Shown: in pieces, positions 14,564 to 22,616 of the stretch
How the letters are laid out: every line of letters starts with the position of its first letter
How positions within the stretch are numbered: position 1 is the first letter of the stretch
From: Myxococcales bacterium
Lineage (GTDB): Bacteria; Myxococcota_A; Polyangia; Polyangiales; JADJMO01
DNA: 64,000 nt
Assembly (NCBI GenBank): GCA_016709545.1
Contig: JADJMO010000001.1
Span: 62,001-126,000, forward strand
Reading direction: 5' to 3'
The notes under the pieces: model-generated
Database searches by the model: none
Told to the model about the DNA's origin: nothing
The model's input: the letters and a program-made list of their open reading frames with translations, nothing else
Translations under genes and position numbers: made by a program

Positions 14564-17500
14564 GTGACGCGCCGCCACCTGCTCCACCTGCGAGGGCCCG
14601 ACTTCGGTCGCTGGCTCGCGGGGCTGTTCTTGCTGGTGCAGGTGGTCATCGGGCTCGCGGTGGTGGCCGTGCCGTTCCTCTTGCGGCTGCCCAAGGTCCG
14701 CGCGCGGATCGAGCAGACGGTGATCGCGCTGGTCAAGAAGGAGACCAACCTCGACGTCAAGCTGCGCATGGAGCGCCCCACCTGGCCGCCCGGGATCGTG
14801 CTGCGCGACGTGCGGGTCGAGAGCACCGATCGCGCGCGGCCGTTCCTCACCGTCGCCGAGGCGCGGGTCACCGTGCGCCCGTTCTCGCTCCTCTCGGGCA
14901 ACGCGGTCATCGATGGCGTCGAGGTCTTCGACCCGGTCGTCGACGCCGAGGTCACCGACGGCAAGCTCACGAACCTCCCGCTGAAGCTGCCCCCGAAGCC
15001 GGACAAGCCCAAGGAGACCTCCCTCGAGCCGCCGATCCGCACGCTCGCGATCACCCACGGCACGTTCCGTGTGCGCGTCGTCGACGCCGGCGTCCCCACC
15101 GCGTCGGCGGAGCTCTCCGCGCTCGACCTCGACGTCGACGTCAGCGGCGAGGCCACGTACGTCTACGACGCGCGTCTCAAGCGGGCCAAGGGCGCGCTCC
15201 ACACCCAGCGCCAGCAGCTACATGCGCTGCCGTTGCCCGACCGGTTCGGCCCGCAGTCGGCGAAGAACTTCGAGCCCTACCTCGCGTTCGACGACGATGC
15301 GCTCTGCCAGCTCGCCGTCAACGTGCGTCTCACCGACGCGCCGAACGCGCGCACCCTCGAGCTCCGTCGCCTCACCATCGACGCCCGCCTCGACCACGAT
15401 CTCGGGAGGAGCCCCGAGCCCTCCTGTGCCCCGGGCGCCACCACGCCCGACCAGGTGCTCGCCCTCGACCTGGCGCGCGTCGAGCTCGAGCTGCCCAAGG
15501 CCGAGAACGGCAAGCCGCGGCTCTCGCTCGGCAAGACGGGCAGCAAGGTGGTCGTCACCGCGCCCACGCTGCTCGCGACGCGCTACGTCGCGCTGCCGCC
15601 GCTCGACGGGTGGCTCACCCTCGACCTCGACCTCGCCGCGTCGGTCGACCTCGACAAGCCGCTCGCCTCGCTCTCCTCCGCCAAGGCGCGCGGTCGGCTC
15701 CAGGCCCACGACCTGCGCTTCTCGCAGTTCCGCTTCGGAGAGTCGCTCGAGGGGGACGTCTACCTCGACCCGGGCCTCGTCGTCGGCACCCATCGCCTCG
15801 AGCTCGTGAAGTACGGCGGGGGCAAGGTCACCCTGTCCGAGGTGGAGGCACGGCTCACCGAGGTGCCGGGGGCGAAGAAGCAGCTGCCGCTCCGCGCCAC
15901 CGTCGACATCAAGGACCTCGCGATCGGCGGGCTCGTCTACGAGCTCGGGATCACCCGCCATCCTCACGTACGGTGGGACTTCAAGGAGGCCAAGGTCAGC
16001 CTGTCGGGGCACCTGGATCCGCTGGAGCTCGACGGCGGGGTCGAAATCAAGTCGCAACACTTCGAGCTCGCCGCGCGCGCGCTCGACGGCCCGAACCCCG
16101 GGCACCTCATCGGGCTCGCGCCCAAGACGGGGGGCGCCGCGGCGGTCAGTGGCAAGGTCGCCGTGCGCCCGGCGTACCTCGCGTTCGAGCACCTCTCCGC
16201 CGCGTTCGGCGGCACCAAGCTCGCGGCGCGCGTGCAGCTCGGGTTCGACAACAGGCTCGAGGTGGACGCCACCGCCGACCCGGTCGACCTCGCCGACGCG
16301 AGCCCGATCACCGCGTTCCCCATCGCCGGCACTGGCAAGCTCGCGCTCGAGATGCGCAGCACGTTCGACCACCCGCGTGGCAAGGGCACCATGCAGCTCG
16401 CCGGGTTCACCTTCGACAAGTTCGGCCTCGGCGACATCGAGAGCGGCGCCTTCGAGTTCGACAACACCGTGGTCGAGGTGCAGCAGGCCAAGGCCAAGAA
16501 GGGTGAGTCGCGCTACGAGGTGTCGAGCATGCGCCTCGACCTCGGCCGGCCCGCCGGCCCCGTGATCGACGTGCTCGCCAAGAGCGCCAACATGGCGCTC
16601 GAGGACTTCTACACGGTGTTCGGCATGGACAAGGACCCGCGCTGGGACGGCATCCAGGGCCACCTCGGCTTCGACGCGCGGGGTCGCTTCCTCGTCGGCG
16701 GCGAGGGCGATCCGTGCGGCAAGGGCAAGCTCGACCTCGACGTCACCGCCAAGGTGCTGGTGCTCGACCTGTTCGGCGAGCGCTTCTCGGGTGGCACGGG
16801 CGATCTGAGCGTGCACTGGTTCGATCTGGACGGCGGTGGCCTCGGGATGGACCTCGACGTGCACTCTGCCACCTTGCAGAAGAAGGGCGGCGGCGCGGTC
16901 GTCGTCTCGGGCAAGATGACCCGCGGCGGCAAGCTCGACTTCAAGACCACCGTCGCCGGGCTCGCCCTCGAGTCGCTGAGCTCGATGCCGGCCACGACCA
17001 TCCCGATCAAGGGCACGGTCGACGCGGTCGCCGAGGTCGGCGGCACCCTCGACACGATGCGCATCGCGGCCGACGTCTACATGTCGCCGCTGCGGGTCGG
17101 GGGGCAGGTCCTCAAGGCCTCGCGCTTCACGGTGCTGCGCTCGCCGCTGCCGATGATGGCCGACTCTCCCGCGCCCGACGCCAAGGGCTGCTACGCCAAG
17201 ACCGCGACCGCCCCGTTCGACCCGGTCAAGTATGCGGCCGACGCGGTGCAGGGCGAGTACCAAATCGACGGCGACCTCTTCGACGGCACCATGAAGCTCG
17301 TCGCCTTCCGCTTCACCGACCAGCGCAAGAAGGTGGCGAGCGGCAAGGTCGTCGTGCGTCAGCTCGACGTGGGCCCGCTCGCGATGATCAAGAAGGAGGA
17401 GGCGGTCGACACGCTCGACCCGAAGTACGCGCCGCCGCCGCCGCCGCCGATCCCGATCACGGGCAAGGTGTCGTTCGACCTCGACCTCCAGCGCTACCCG

Positions 17501-19090
17501 TTCGAGGCCTGGTGGGACAGCGAGGGCAGCGTCGCGAACCTCACGCTCGACGTCGCCCGCGCGGACGCGTCGGTCGCCACCACCGGCACGACGCCCACCA
17601 TCACCTTCGGCACCAAGGGGGTGTCGGTCCCCAAGACCCGCCTCGCCATTCGCTTCGGCGAGCTCCCGACCGAGCTGACCGTGGAGGGCGCGATCGACCG
17701 CACGGTGCCCGGCGATCCCAAGGTCAAGGCGCTGATCGAGCTGCCCAACCTGCCGCTGTCCCGGCTCGAGGAGTACTTCCCCAAGATCGAGCGCGCCGAG
17801 GGCAAGGCGTTCGCGCGCGTCGGCATCGGCGGCACGCTGAACAAGCCCACGTGGGACGGCGAGCTCGGCCTCGAGAACGCGAGCTTCAGCTTCAAGGGGT
17901 TCTCGCTGCCGCTCGTCGCGGTGAACGGGCGGATCAAGCTCGACCCGAAGACGGGCGTCACCATCGAGAAGTTCGCCGGCGAGATGGGCGGCGGCAAGCT
18001 CTCGGTCACCGGCGGCGTCGCCCTCAATGGCTTCACCCCCGGTGAGGCGCGCATCAAGACGGTCATGCGCGACGTGCACTTCGCCTACGGCAAGTCCATG
18101 TCCATGACCTTCGACGCCGACCTCAACACCACCTGGACCCCGGGCGACACCGCGATCGGCATCGAGGCCGAGCCCGCGTCGGTGACCGGCGAGGTGAACA
18201 TCCAGGACTTCCTCTACGAGAAGCCGATCAAGGTCCTCGACGTGAACGCGCCGCCGAAGCCCACCGACGTGGTGGCCTACGACCCGGCCAAGGACGTGCT
18301 GCGCTTCGCCGTCGACGTGCGCGCGAAGCACGGCTTCCGCGCCAAGAACAACCTCGTCGACATGACGATGGTGATCGGCAAGGGCGGCCTCCAGGTCGTG
18401 GGCACCAACCAGCGCTTCGGCCTGCTCGGCGACATGTTCGTGCAGAGCGGCGGGGTGTTCCGCTTCCGGCGCCAGGCCTACGAGATCCGCGAGGGCTCGC
18501 TCAAGTTCGCCGACGAGACCAAGATCGACCCCGACATCGACATCAGCGCGGCCACCGACTACACGCGCGCCGGCACCACGGGCGCGGGCTCGCAGTACCA
18601 CATCAAGCTGCACGTCTGGGGCACGAGCCAGAACCTCAAGCTCGACCTCTCGAGCGAGCCCACGCTCTCCCAGGAAGACATCTTCTTCCTGCTCAACTTC
18701 GGCATGACCAAGGCCGAGGCCGCGCAGGTCGGCGCCGTGGGCGTCGGCAGCGCCGGGCTCGATCTCGTGGCGAGCGCGGCCGGCGTGGACGACACCCTCA
18801 AGCAGGCCATCCCCGTCATCGACGACATCCGGTTCGGGACGGCCTACAGCCTGCGAACCGGCCGCACCGAGCCGCAGGTCACCTTCGGCAAGAAGATCAC
18901 CGAGGACATCCGGGCCAGCGTCACCACCAACATCGGCGAGCGGCGCGAGATCCAGGCCAACATCGAGTGGAAGCTCTCCCAGATCAAGAAGGGGACCTCG
19001 GTCCAGCTCGCCTACGACAACGTCAACGACATCTCCACCTCCGGCAACATCGGCATCGACATCCGCTGGCGCCTCGATTTCGACTTCTGA
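14564..19090 (+). CDS. tamB: TamB-like translocation and assembly module protein
   Basis: 1508 residues from a GTG start at 14564. One N-terminal membrane helix (~16-42: LAGLFLLVQVVIGLAVVAVPFLL) anchors it in the inner membrane. The long middle is repetitive beta-rich AsmA/RBG-like sequence predicted to form a hydrophobic groove across the periplasm. The last ~300 residues are the conserved TamB (DUF490) domain: LVDMTMVIGKGGLQVVGTNQ, VFRFRRQAYEIREGSLKFAD, IDPDIDISAATDY, LDLSSEPTLSQEDIFFLLNFG, and ending in RWRLDFDF. TamB proteins work with Omp85 partners in outer-membrane protein assembly and anterograde phospholipid transport. The partner TamA-like gene follows 28 bases later, in the same direction. 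Length is within the broad family range (E. coli 1259). Confidence 0.9.
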   Translation: MTRRHLLHLRGPDFGRWLAGLFLLVQVVIGLAVVAVPFLLRLPKVRARIEQTVIALVKKETNLDVKLRMERPTWPPGIVLRDVRVESTDRARPFLTVAEARVTVRPFSLLSGNAVIDGVEVFDPVVDAEVTDGKLTNLPLKLPPKPDKPKETSLEPPIRTLAITHGTFRVRVVDAGVPTASAELSALDLDVDVSGEATYVYDARLKRAKGALHTQRQQLHALPLPDRFGPQSAKNFEPYLAFDDDALCQLAVNVRLTDAPNARTLELRRLTIDARLDHDLGRSPEPSCAPGATTPDQVLALDLARVELELPKAENGKPRLSLGKTGSKVVVTAPTLLATRYVALPPLDGWLTLDLDLAASVDLDKPLASLSSAKARGRLQAHDLRFSQFRFGESLEGDVYLDPGLVVGTHRLELVKYGGGKVTLSEVEARLTEVPGAKKQLPLRATVDIKDLAIGGLVYELGITRHPHVRWDFKEAKVSLSGHLDPLELDGGVEIKSQHFELAARALDGPNPGHLIGLAPKTGGAAAVSGKVAVRPAYLAFEHLSAAFGGTKLAARVQLGFDNRLEVDATADPVDLADASPITAFPIAGTGKLALEMRSTFDHPRGKGTMQLAGFTFDKFGLGDIESGAFEFDNTVVEVQQAKAKKGESRYEVSSMRLDLGRPAGPVIDVLAKSANMALEDFYTVFGMDKDPRWDGIQGHLGFDARGRFLVGGEGDPCGKGKLDLDVTAKVLVLDLFGERFSGGTGDLSVHWFDLDGGGLGMDLDVHSATLQKKGGGAVVVSGKMTRGGKLDFKTTVAGLALESLSSMPATTIPIKGTVDAVAEVGGTLDTMRIAADVYMSPLRVGGQVLKASRFTVLRSPLPMMADSPAPDAKGCYAKTATAPFDPVKYAADAVQGEYQIDGDLFDGTMKLVAFRFTDQRKKVASGKVVVRQLDVGPLAMIKKEEAVDTLDPKYAPPPPPPIPITGKVSFDLDLQRYPFEAWWDSEGSVANLTLDVARADASVATTGTTPTITFGTKGVSVPKTRLAIRFGELPTELTVEGAIDRTVPGDPKVKALIELPNLPLSRLEEYFPKIERAEGKAFARVGIGGTLNKPTWDGELGLENASFSFKGFSLPLVAVNGRIKLDPKTGVTIEKFAGEMGGGKLSVTGGVALNGFTPGEARIKTVMRDVHFAYGKSMSMTFDADLNTTWTPGDTAIGIEAEPASVTGEVNIQDFLYEKPIKVLDVNAPPKPTDVVAYDPAKDVLRFAVDVRAKHGFRAKNNLVDMTMVIGKGGLQVVGTNQRFGLLGDMFVQSGGVFRFRRQAYEIREGSLKFADETKIDPDIDISAATDYTRAGTTGAGSQYHIKLHVWGTSQNLKLDLSSEPTLSQEDIFFLLNFGMTKAEAAQVGAVGVGSAGLDLVASAAGVDDTLKQAIPVIDDIRFGTAYSLRTGRTEPQVTFGKKITEDIRASVTTNIGERREIQANIEWKLSQIKKGTSVQLAYDNVNDISTSGNIGIDIRWRLDFDF

Positions 19091-19118
19091 CTCGACGCTC
19101 GCCGAAAGGCCGGCGATC

Positions 19119-22100
19119 TTGTGCCCGTCCGTGCGTCACCTCTTCCGGCTCCTGCTCCTCTGCATCGGGTTGCTCCTCGTAGGGCAGGCGGGGGCGCAGA
19201 CCCAGGACCTGCCGAAGATGCCGCCGTCGATCGGTGCGTCGAGCGACTTCGAGGGCAAGAACGTGGTCCGCGTGACCATCAAGGTCGACGGCCACATCTG
19301 GACCAAGCCGCCGCTGGTGACCCTGCCCGAGATCGGTGAGCCGCTGGTGCTCGAGGAGGCCCGCAAGGAGCTCGCGCGCCTGCTCGCGGCCGGCGGCTTC
19401 GCCGAGGGCTCGATCACCCTCGAGGCCAAGGAGGGCGGGGTCGAGGTCGGCTACGTGGTGGTCCCCGGGCGCTACGTGCGCAAGCTCGTGGTGCGCGGCA
19501 ACGTGCTCGGCGACGAGGAGATGCTCCGCGCGGCCGGCCTCTACGACATCCGGCAGGTCACCGAGAAGTCGCTCGAGAGCGCGCAGCAGAAGATCCAGGA
19601 TCTCTACCAGAAGCGCGGCTATCCCTCGACCGTCGCCGCCGTCAGCACCATCGAGACGGACAAGCCGCTCGTCGTGGTGGTGCAGGTCACCATCGAGCCC
19701 GGCAAGCAGGCCACGGTGGGGAGCCGCGTGTTCGCCGGGCTGCCGCTGTGGGACCCGGCCGCCCAGGCCGCCGCCACGTCGTACGAGGTCGCGGTCGGCG
19801 ACCGCGCCGACGAGGAGCTGCTCGACCTCGCCGATCGCAACCTCGGCAACGCGTTGCGCGTGGCGGGCTTCCACCAGGCCGTGGTCTCGCACGCCGTCTC
19901 CACGAACAAGAACGGGCAGGTGACCGTCACCGTCACCGTCGTCCCCGGCTCGAAGATCCTCGTCTCCTTCGACGGCACGATGATCTTCGACCGCGAGGGG
20001 CTGCTCGAGGTGCTCGACCTGGCCCACGAGACCGATCGGTCGCCGTCTCGCCTCGCCTCGAAGATCGAGGCCGCCTACGTGCGGCGCGGGCGCCTCGACG
20101 TGCAGGTGGAGCCCGATCTGCTCGGAAAGCCGGGCGACCCGATCCGCACCCTCCGCATCCGCATCCGCGAGGGCCAGATCGTCTCGGTCGCCAAGCGGGT
20201 GTACCCGTGCCTCACCGGCGCCCTCGATCCCGAGCGCCTCGACAAGGAGATCGACGCCTTCCTCGAGGAGGAGCTCGAGGCCGGCAACGTCACCATGCCG
20301 AGCTCGAGCGCGATCGACGGCGCCCTCGGCAAGCAAGACGGGGTGGCGAGCGGCGCGCGCCCCGAGCCCGAGGGGCCGAGCCCCACGCGCACGTTCGTGC
20401 CCGAGGCCTACGAGAAGGCCATCGAGCACCTCAAGGACCTGTTCCGCTCCGAGGGGTACCTGTTCGTCGAGATCGGCGAGGCCGTGCCCTCCCGCGCGGC
20501 GTGCGACCCCAAGTCCTCGGGTCCGAAGAGCTGCGTGCCGATGCCGCAGATCGCCCCCGACCCGAAGAAGCTCTGCCTGTTCGACGGAAACCACCTGCCG
20601 CTGCCCATCCCGCTCCCCGACAAGAAGGCCACGTGCTCGCCCGATCCGCTCAAGGGGCGCGCGTGTTCGCCTTCCATCACCGTCGTCATCCCGATCAACC
20701 CGGGGCCTCGGTCGTACCTCTGGGACCTCAAGCTCGAGGGCACCAAGGCCTTCGCCCCCGAGGTGCTCCTCAAGGAGAGCGGCGCGCGCTCGTCGCTCAA
20801 GATGGGAGCCCCGCTCTCGCTGCGCGACGTCGACCTCGCGCGGGCTCAGCTCGAGGGTTACTACAAGGACGAGGGCTACGCGTTCGCCAGCGTGAAGGCC
20901 ACCTTCGAGTACTCGCCCGATCGCTCGCGCGCGCGGGTGCGGTTCCTCGTCACCGAGGGCGAGCTCACCATCATCGACGCCATCGAGATCACGGGCGCCC
21001 GGCGCACCACCGAGTCACTGATCCGCGATCGCCTGCTGATCAAGGACGGAGACCCGTTCAAGGCGCGCCTCGTGCGACGCAGCATCGAGCGGCTCTCCCA
21101 GCTCGGCTCGTTCTCGAGCGTGGCCATCCAGCTCGTCAACCCGTCGGTGCCCGCCAAGCGAAAGGTCGTGGTGGTCTCGCTCGCGGAGCGGCCCCGCCAG
21201 AGCATCGACTACCGGCTCGGCTACTCCCTCGGTGAAGGTCTGCGCTTCGTAGGCGACTACCAGATTCGCCACCTGCTGCAGTACGCGGTCGAGGCGAAGT
21301 TCTCGCTGCGCGTCTCCAAGCAGCCGTTCCTGTTCTGCAACGAGGGCGAGGCCTGCAAGCTCTACGACAGCGAGCTCATCCGGCGCTGGCGCTCGCTCCC
21401 GCAGCTCGACCAGGTCGCGCGGCGCCTCAGCTTCTCGCTCTCCGCGCCGCACAACCCGCTCCTCGGGCCCGTGCGCACCACCCTCGAGCTCGCGGACATC
21501 AACGACCTGCGGCGCGACTTCCAGCTGCACCGCACGACGGCGATCCTCTCGTTCAGCTACCAACCCCTGGACTGGCTCAGCTTCGTGTTCGCCGGGGCCA
21601 TCGAGCGCAACTTCTTCAAGCAGCTCGGGAAGGAGACCTCCACCGCGCTCATCGACAGGAACCCGGCCCTCGCCAACATCCTGCGCGTGCCCGAGGGGCT
21701 CACGGGGGTGCTCGCCACGAGCGTCAGCGCGATCGCCGACTTCCGTGACAACAAGCTCGGCGCCACCAAGAACGGCTACGTGGCCATGCAGGCCGAATAC
21801 GTGCAGAGCTTCCTCACGCCAGGCGAGGACCAGGCGCGCCAGCAGTTCTGGCACCTGCAGGGGTCGAGCGGCGTCTACTTCCGCGTGCCGTTCCTCCCCG
21901 GGAAGTCGGTGCTCGCGTTCGAGCTTCGCGGTGGGGTGAACATGAACACCGGGAGCTGCGCGGGGCAGGACCCGAAGGTGTGCAGCACCTACCCCGACCG
22001 GCTCTTCTACCTCGGTGGCTTCGACAGCGTGCGCGGGTTCTTCCCGGGCCAGATGCTCCCGCAGGACTCGATCGACGAGCTCCTCGGCAACCCAGGAGCG

Positions 22101-22487
22101 CGCCTCGCGGACGTGCCGTGCAGCCAGATCGCGGGCTCGACGAGCGGCAACCCCACGGTGGCGATCCCTGGCTTCCCGGATTCGGAATGCGGCAGCACGC
22201 TCGTCAGCAGCGCCCGCCGTGGCGGCAACGTGTTCATCAACCCTCGCATCGAGCTGCGACTCGCCGCGTTCAAGTGGGGCGGCATCGTCTTCTTCCTCGA
22301 CGCGGCGAACACCTGGCGCGAGCGCAAGAATTTTCAGCCCTGGCGCCTCCGCTACACGGTCGGCCCCGGCCTCTCGATCGAGACCCCGGTCGGGCCGATC
22401 GCGCTCGACCTCGGGTTCAACGTGAGCCGCTACGAGGAGTTCAACGAGCCGTTGCCCGTCTTCAACTTCTCGATCGGCCGCTTCTGA
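19119..22487 (+). CDS. tamA: TamA-like Omp85 outer-membrane protein with multiple POTRA domains
   Basis: 1122 residues from a TTG at 19119 with GAAAGG nine bases upstream; a GTG at 19131 gives a nearly identical signal peptide (VRHLFRLLLLCIGLLLVGQAGA). The N-terminal ~650 residues contain several POTRA-like units (KLVVRGNVLGDEEMLRAAGL, LKLEGTKAFAPEVLLKESG, AIEITGARRTTESLIRDRLL). A disulfide-prone insertion with six or more Cys lies around residues 455-525. The C-terminal ~450 residues are the 16-strand surface-antigen barrel: the lid/loop 6 motif appears as YLGGFDSVRGF (compare G-(S/D)-xxxVRG), and the last strand ends in Phe (FNFSIGRF). It is about twice the length of E. coli TamA (577), closer to BamA plus extra POTRA. 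Pairing with the adjacent tamB supports the Tam assignment. Confidence 0.88.
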   Translation: MCPSVRHLFRLLLLCIGLLLVGQAGAQTQDLPKMPPSIGASSDFEGKNVVRVTIKVDGHIWTKPPLVTLPEIGEPLVLEEARKELARLLAAGGFAEGSITLEAKEGGVEVGYVVVPGRYVRKLVVRGNVLGDEEMLRAAGLYDIRQVTEKSLESAQQKIQDLYQKRGYPSTVAAVSTIETDKPLVVVVQVTIEPGKQATVGSRVFAGLPLWDPAAQAAATSYEVAVGDRADEELLDLADRNLGNALRVAGFHQAVVSHAVSTNKNGQVTVTVTVVPGSKILVSFDGTMIFDREGLLEVLDLAHETDRSPSRLASKIEAAYVRRGRLDVQVEPDLLGKPGDPIRTLRIRIREGQIVSVAKRVYPCLTGALDPERLDKEIDAFLEEELEAGNVTMPSSSAIDGALGKQDGVASGARPEPEGPSPTRTFVPEAYEKAIEHLKDLFRSEGYLFVEIGEAVPSRAACDPKSSGPKSCVPMPQIAPDPKKLCLFDGNHLPLPIPLPDKKATCSPDPLKGRACSPSITVVIPINPGPRSYLWDLKLEGTKAFAPEVLLKESGARSSLKMGAPLSLRDVDLARAQLEGYYKDEGYAFASVKATFEYSPDRSRARVRFLVTEGELTIIDAIEITGARRTTESLIRDRLLIKDGDPFKARLVRRSIERLSQLGSFSSVAIQLVNPSVPAKRKVVVVSLAERPRQSIDYRLGYSLGEGLRFVGDYQIRHLLQYAVEAKFSLRVSKQPFLFCNEGEACKLYDSELIRRWRSLPQLDQVARRLSFSLSAPHNPLLGPVRTTLELADINDLRRDFQLHRTTAILSFSYQPLDWLSFVFAGAIERNFFKQLGKETSTALIDRNPALANILRVPEGLTGVLATSVSAIADFRDNKLGATKNGYVAMQAEYVQSFLTPGEDQARQQFWHLQGSSGVYFRVPFLPGKSVLAFELRGGVNMNTGSCAGQDPKVCSTYPDRLFYLGGFDSVRGFFPGQMLPQDSIDELLGNPGARLADVPCSQIAGSTSGNPTVAIPGFPDSECGSTLVSSARRGGNVFINPRIELRLAAFKWGGIVFFLDAANTWRERKNFQPWRLRYTVGPGLSIETPVGPIALDLGFNVSRYEEFNEPLPVFNFSIGRF

Positions 22488-22490
22488 GAC

Positions 22491-22616
22491 TCATCTCCGG
22501 GGCGCGCCGTCGCGCAGCGCGCGATCGACCGCCTCGAGGAGCACCGAGGCGGTGAATGGCTTGTGCAAGAGGCGCACGCCTGGGCGGAGGAGGCCCTTCG
22601 GCGCGGCAGGCGAGCC
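22491..22616 (-). pseudogene. remnant of a response-regulator receiver domain C-terminus
   Basis: Directly downstream of, and in frame with, the stop codon of the DUF4091 gene the minus strand encodes ~41 residues ending PGVRLLHKPFTASVLLEAVD then RALRDGAPRR and a TGA. The KPF motif with the following amphipathic helix is the end of a CheY-like receiver, as found at the end of hybrid histidine kinases. No start codon or upstream receiver sequence remains. It is a leftover of a gene replaced by the DUF4091 lipoprotein gene. Confidence 0.55.

Noticed and set aside
15218..18613. A 1131-codon minus-strand open frame opposite tamB
   Set aside because: Same cause: antisense shadow of a high-GC gene, no recognisable motif, while tamB shows a conserved C-terminal domain.
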